Assembly (NCBI RefSeq): GCF_001571245.1
Contig: NZ_BCTK01000006.1
Coordinates: forward strand, 682,001 to 746,000
Direction: 5' to 3'
DNA length: 64,000 bases
Source of the DNA: Achromobacter piechaudii NBRC 102461
GTDB lineage: Bacteria > Pseudomonadota > Gammaproteobacteria > Burkholderiales > Burkholderiaceae_B
Below, piece after piece: positions 62,301 through 64,000 of this stretch. How positions within the stretch are numbered: position 1 is the first letter of the stretch; each line of letters starts with the position of its first letter. Position numbers and translations under genes: made by a program. The notes beneath the pieces were generated by a model. That model saw only the letters and a program-made list of their open reading frames with translations. It was not told the origin of the DNA and did no database searches.

Positions 62301-64000
62301 GCCCAGGCCATAGCCGCCGCCATCCTGTACGTTCAGTTGCGCTCCCGCCAGTTGCAGGTTGCCGTTGACGGAGACGCTATGGCTGACGCCGGGCGCGGCC
62401 AGGCTGAACTCCGCTTGCGACCCTTGGGCCAGCGTCAGGTCGCCATTGATGGTGAAGACGCCTGCGGAGGCGCCCGGCGCGAGCCGGCCGCCGGATTCCA
62501 CGGTTACGTCGCCATTGACCTGACCGAAGCCGCCCAGCGTGGCCGTGTTGGCGACGGTGATGTTGCTGGTCACGGCGGCGTTGCTCTGCGCGGCGCTGGA
62601 CCCGACCAGCAACGTGCCGCCCGCGACCTGGGTTTGCCCGGTGTAGCTGTTTGCGCCGTTGAGCGACAGCGTTCCCGAGCCGGTCTTGAAGAGGTCGCCC
62701 GCGCCTTCGATCTGGCCGGCATAGGTGCCCGAGCCCAAGGTCATGCGGCTGGCAACCTTGACCACGCCGCCGTTGCCATCGAGCGACGCGAAGGTCTGGC
62801 CCGGCGTCGCCGCCAGGTCGAAGGTTCCACCGGCATTGACGGTCAGGGCCGAGGTCGAGGCCAGCGTGCCGTTGGTCGCCAGGGCCAGCGTGCCGCCGTT
62901 CACGGTGATGCCGCCCGTGAAGCTGTTGGCGCCACTCAGCGTCTGGGTGCCGCTATCGGTCTTGACCAGCGCGCCCGTGCCCGCGATCTGGCCAGCGAAT
63001 GTGGTCGATTCCGGGCCGGCCAGCGTCAACGTGCCCGAACCAAGCTGTACGCCGCCCGCTCCGGCAAGCGTTCTCAAGGTCTGATTGCCGCCGTTGCTCA
63101 GGTCCAGCGTCGTGCCCGCGGCAAGGTTGATCGCGCTGTTGGCGAGACTGCCACCCCCGGCGATCGCCAGGGAGCCCGCGTTGATGAAGGTCGAGCCCGT
63201 GAATGGGTTCGAGCCGCTCAGGGTCAAGCCGCCCACCCCTTCCTTGGTCAAGGTGCCCGCGCCTGAAAGCGCCCCGGCAAACGTTCCGTTCGCGATCTGC
63301 TGGAACGTCAGCGCGCCCTCGTTGGCGATGTTGCCTTGCAGGTTGCTCGCGTCGCCGCGCAGCGACGACATCAGCTGTATCGTCGTCCCGCCAGAGTAGG
63401 TGTTCACGCCGCTGAACGTGATCGGGGCGGCGTTCTGCACCGTCACACCGCCCGTGCCCGACAGATTGCCCGACAGGGTGAAGCCGATTACGCCCGCCGT
63501 CGTCAATCCTTGGGCGCCCAGCAGGATGTTGTTGGCTAGCGTCTGGCCGCTTGTCGCCATAGCGAGCGCGCCGCCATTCGCATTGATCTGCGCGGCGCCA
63601 AGCACCTGCGCATCGGCCAGCGTGGCCAGCCCGCCGTTCAATTCCGCAACGCCGGTGCTGCTCAACAATACGCTGCTCAGACTCCACGAGCCGCTGTTGA
63701 TCCGCACGGTTTCGAAGTTGATGTAATTGATGCCGGAGACGGCGCCCGCGTTGGTGGAGCCTGTCCCCACGCCTGCCGAGGGCAGGACGTTTTGCAGCAC
63801 CAGCGTATCGCCCGAGCCCGCGCCGCCATCGATCGTGCCGGGCGGCGCGAAGCGCAAGCCGGGTATCCCGGCTGCGGACCAGTCTGCCCCCGCCGTGCCG
63901 GTGCCCCGCGCCACGAACGATCCGGTCACTGCGGTGAATGTGTTGTTGCCGCCCTGGCCCATCGATACGCCGCCAAGGATGACGCCGGCATTGGCGAAAC
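59391..64000 (-). CDS. Autotransporter with PATR-type passenger, N-terminus beyond window edge
   Basis: At least 1,535 codons open to the right edge without a stop. The passenger is built of autotransporter-associated beta-strand repeats: eight or more copies of the pattern [LF][ST]G.NTYTGGT.[IV] are seen (for example FSGVNTYSGGTTI, LSGANSFTGGITV, LSGQNTYLGGTSV). A Gly/Asn-rich linker (GGGNNGGGDNGGG) near 60.55-60.59 kb joins a pre-barrel segment, and the last about 270 residues form an autotransporter beta domain (PLWAQVFGKWTTLGG to terminal DVRYRF). Signal peptide not in view. Function is probably surface adhesion. Confidence 0.92.
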   Translation of the reverse strand, partial: FANAGVILGGVSMGQGGNNTFTAVTGSFVARGTGTAGADWSAAGIPGLRFAPPGTIDGGAGSGDTLVLQNVLPSAGVGTGSTNAGAVSGINYINFETVRINSGSWSLSSVLLSSTGVAELNGGLATLADAQVLGAAQINANGGALAMATSGQTLANNILLGAQGLTTAGVIGFTLSGNLSGTGGVTVQNAAPITFSGVNTYSGGTTIQLMSSLRGDASNLQGNIANEGALTFQQIANGTFAGALSGAGTLTKEGVGGLTLSGSNPFTGSTFINAGSLAIAGGGSLANSAINLAAGTTLDLSNGGNQTLRTLAGAGGVQLGSGTLTLAGPESTTFAGQIAGTGALVKTDSGTQTLSGANSFTGGITVNGGTLALATNGTLASTSALTVNAGGTFDLAATPGQTFASLDGNGGVVKVASRMTLGSGTYAGQIEGAGDLFKTGSGTLSLNGANSYTGQTQVAGGTLLVGSSAAQSNAAVTSNITVANTATLGGFGQVNGDVTVESGGRLAPGASAGVFTINGDLTLAQGSQAEFSLAAPGVSHSVSVNGNLQLAGAQLNVQDGGGYGLGVYRLFDYTGSLSLYNGGLLPTPGVALQYLSAAKQVNLINTGGLTLNIWNANGLASPTQLGGGSGVWSRTSANWTDAVGSVTGPRQPTDSFVILGGAAGTVTLDDTDGALAAQGMQFASDGYRLTGAPLAVTGSVPGALGEVRVGDGSAASASWNATIDNTLTGTGIKKTGLGTLTLNGFNTYTQSTQLSAGTLSVNSDANLGAPTADLDFQGGVLRVTGTAFQGTARSISLGAAGGGFDIAAASNTFTLGQSLTGGGRLAKLGAGTLVLSGQNTYLGGTSVQAGVLQVGDGATSGSIAGDVTVASGAALTFSRSDRVVFGGAIGGAGQLRQAGTGTLVLTGQNTIDGAYVDAGTLQIGDGGNTGWVAGDIVNQGRLIFNRSDDQLYAGAISGAGATTKLGAGALAMTGDSSSYTGTLQLSAGALQVDGKLGGRVLASAGTTLTGTGTLNNVDVGAGATLSPGNAATPLGSMTLSGDLSFAPGSTLRVATTADGQNSSVRVAGTATLNGSVVQVGENGSYAPSTAYTIVSANNGVQGRFDTVTSNLAFLTPSLTYDANRVDLVVKLKEVPAEGGGNNGGGDNGGGTRPIEFADAALTGNQRGVARALQSLPANSALYQHILNLPNGAPPAAFNALSGEAHASAISGLQNVTGSFTQMPMARLRANLDAGQIPGAPTAQLGLGDAATLPQSAAQPLWAQVFGKWTTLGGNSNAAETTQSDSGVTVGGDAAVGGGWRLGGAIGYANSDSRTRDRASRADTDSYSIAVYGGKAFDAGAGKINVSLGAAYSWHDVDTRRSTAAAGLNQTLKADYSASTGQFFTEVGYAMPVYERLTLEPFVAANYSDLRTRGFSESGGDAALRGQSNRNDITTTTVGLHALTTFESSGARGYARGTLGWRHAFGDLSPASVLAFAQGGDAFTANGAPVAQDAAVIELAVGMEVSKRTTVGVSYGGQFGDGNRQNTGTLDVRYRF

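Noticed and set aside
1..64000. CRISPR arrays, tRNA or rRNA genes, insertion sequences, prophage
   Set aside because: I saw no regularly spaced identical repeats, no transposase or integrase motif, and no tRNA-like cloverleaf or rRNA core in reading both strands. The holin-like gene alone is not evidence of prophage.

Overview
The window is high-GC, gene-dense bacterial chromosome with no tRNA, rRNA, phage or IS element that I could recognise. The mix of a Bug/TctC solute-binding protein, a TctBA permease, many LysR/IclR regulators, two FecI-FecR-TonB receptor sets and a large PATR-type autotransporter suggests a beta-proteobacterium of the Alcaligenaceae (Achromobacter/Bordetella-like). That placement comes from gene content and composition only.

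Layout. 1-2.2 kb: 5'-complete but truncated D-serine ammonia-lyase (dsdA) divergent from a LysR regulator. 2.2-11.8 kb: a five-gene minus-strand operon (FAD-linked oxidase, fumarase-type lyase, Bug solute-binding protein, mercaptopyruvate sulfurtransferase, BisC-like molybdoenzyme), its IclR regulator and a MmgE/PrpD gene. The same A/T-rich operator-like site lies in front of both the operon/iclR region and mmgE/prpD. 11.9-17.3 kb: LysR regulator divergent from Fe-alcohol dehydrogenase, MFS carrier and ketoglutarate-semialdehyde-type dehydrogenase, ending in a terminator. 17.3-22.8 kb: PepSY membrane protein, Fur box, FecI, FecR and TonB receptor; a 37-bp promoter-like motif is repeated in front of the PepSY and receptor genes. 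22.8-31.4 kb: EamA exporter/AraC pair, small membrane and hypothetical proteins, ChaA-like antiporter, glycine-zipper protein, phosphoglycolate phosphatase and a large MscS channel. 31.4-36.6 kb: NtrC-type two-component system divergent from tctBA, with three inverted repeats between them.

36.6-45.5 kb: hypothetical protein, antiporter, then a QseBC/PmrAB-like two-component system divergent from a tightly overlapped five-gene operon: thermostable-hemolysin family protein, AMP-forming ligase, haem-oxygenase-like diiron oxidase, SDR and exported TPR protein. A PmrA/QseB-type box lies in the shared 126-bp promoter region. This looks like an uncharacterised small-molecule or lipid-modifying pathway and is the most interesting part of the window.

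45.5-49.6 kb: second Fur-box/FecI/FecR/TonB receptor set. 49.7-64 kb: MocR regulator, BenE transporter, exported hypothetical, LysE exporter, ZIP transporter, SDR plus GH15 pair, sugar acetyltransferase, orphan receiver protein, and a large autotransporter that runs off the right edge.
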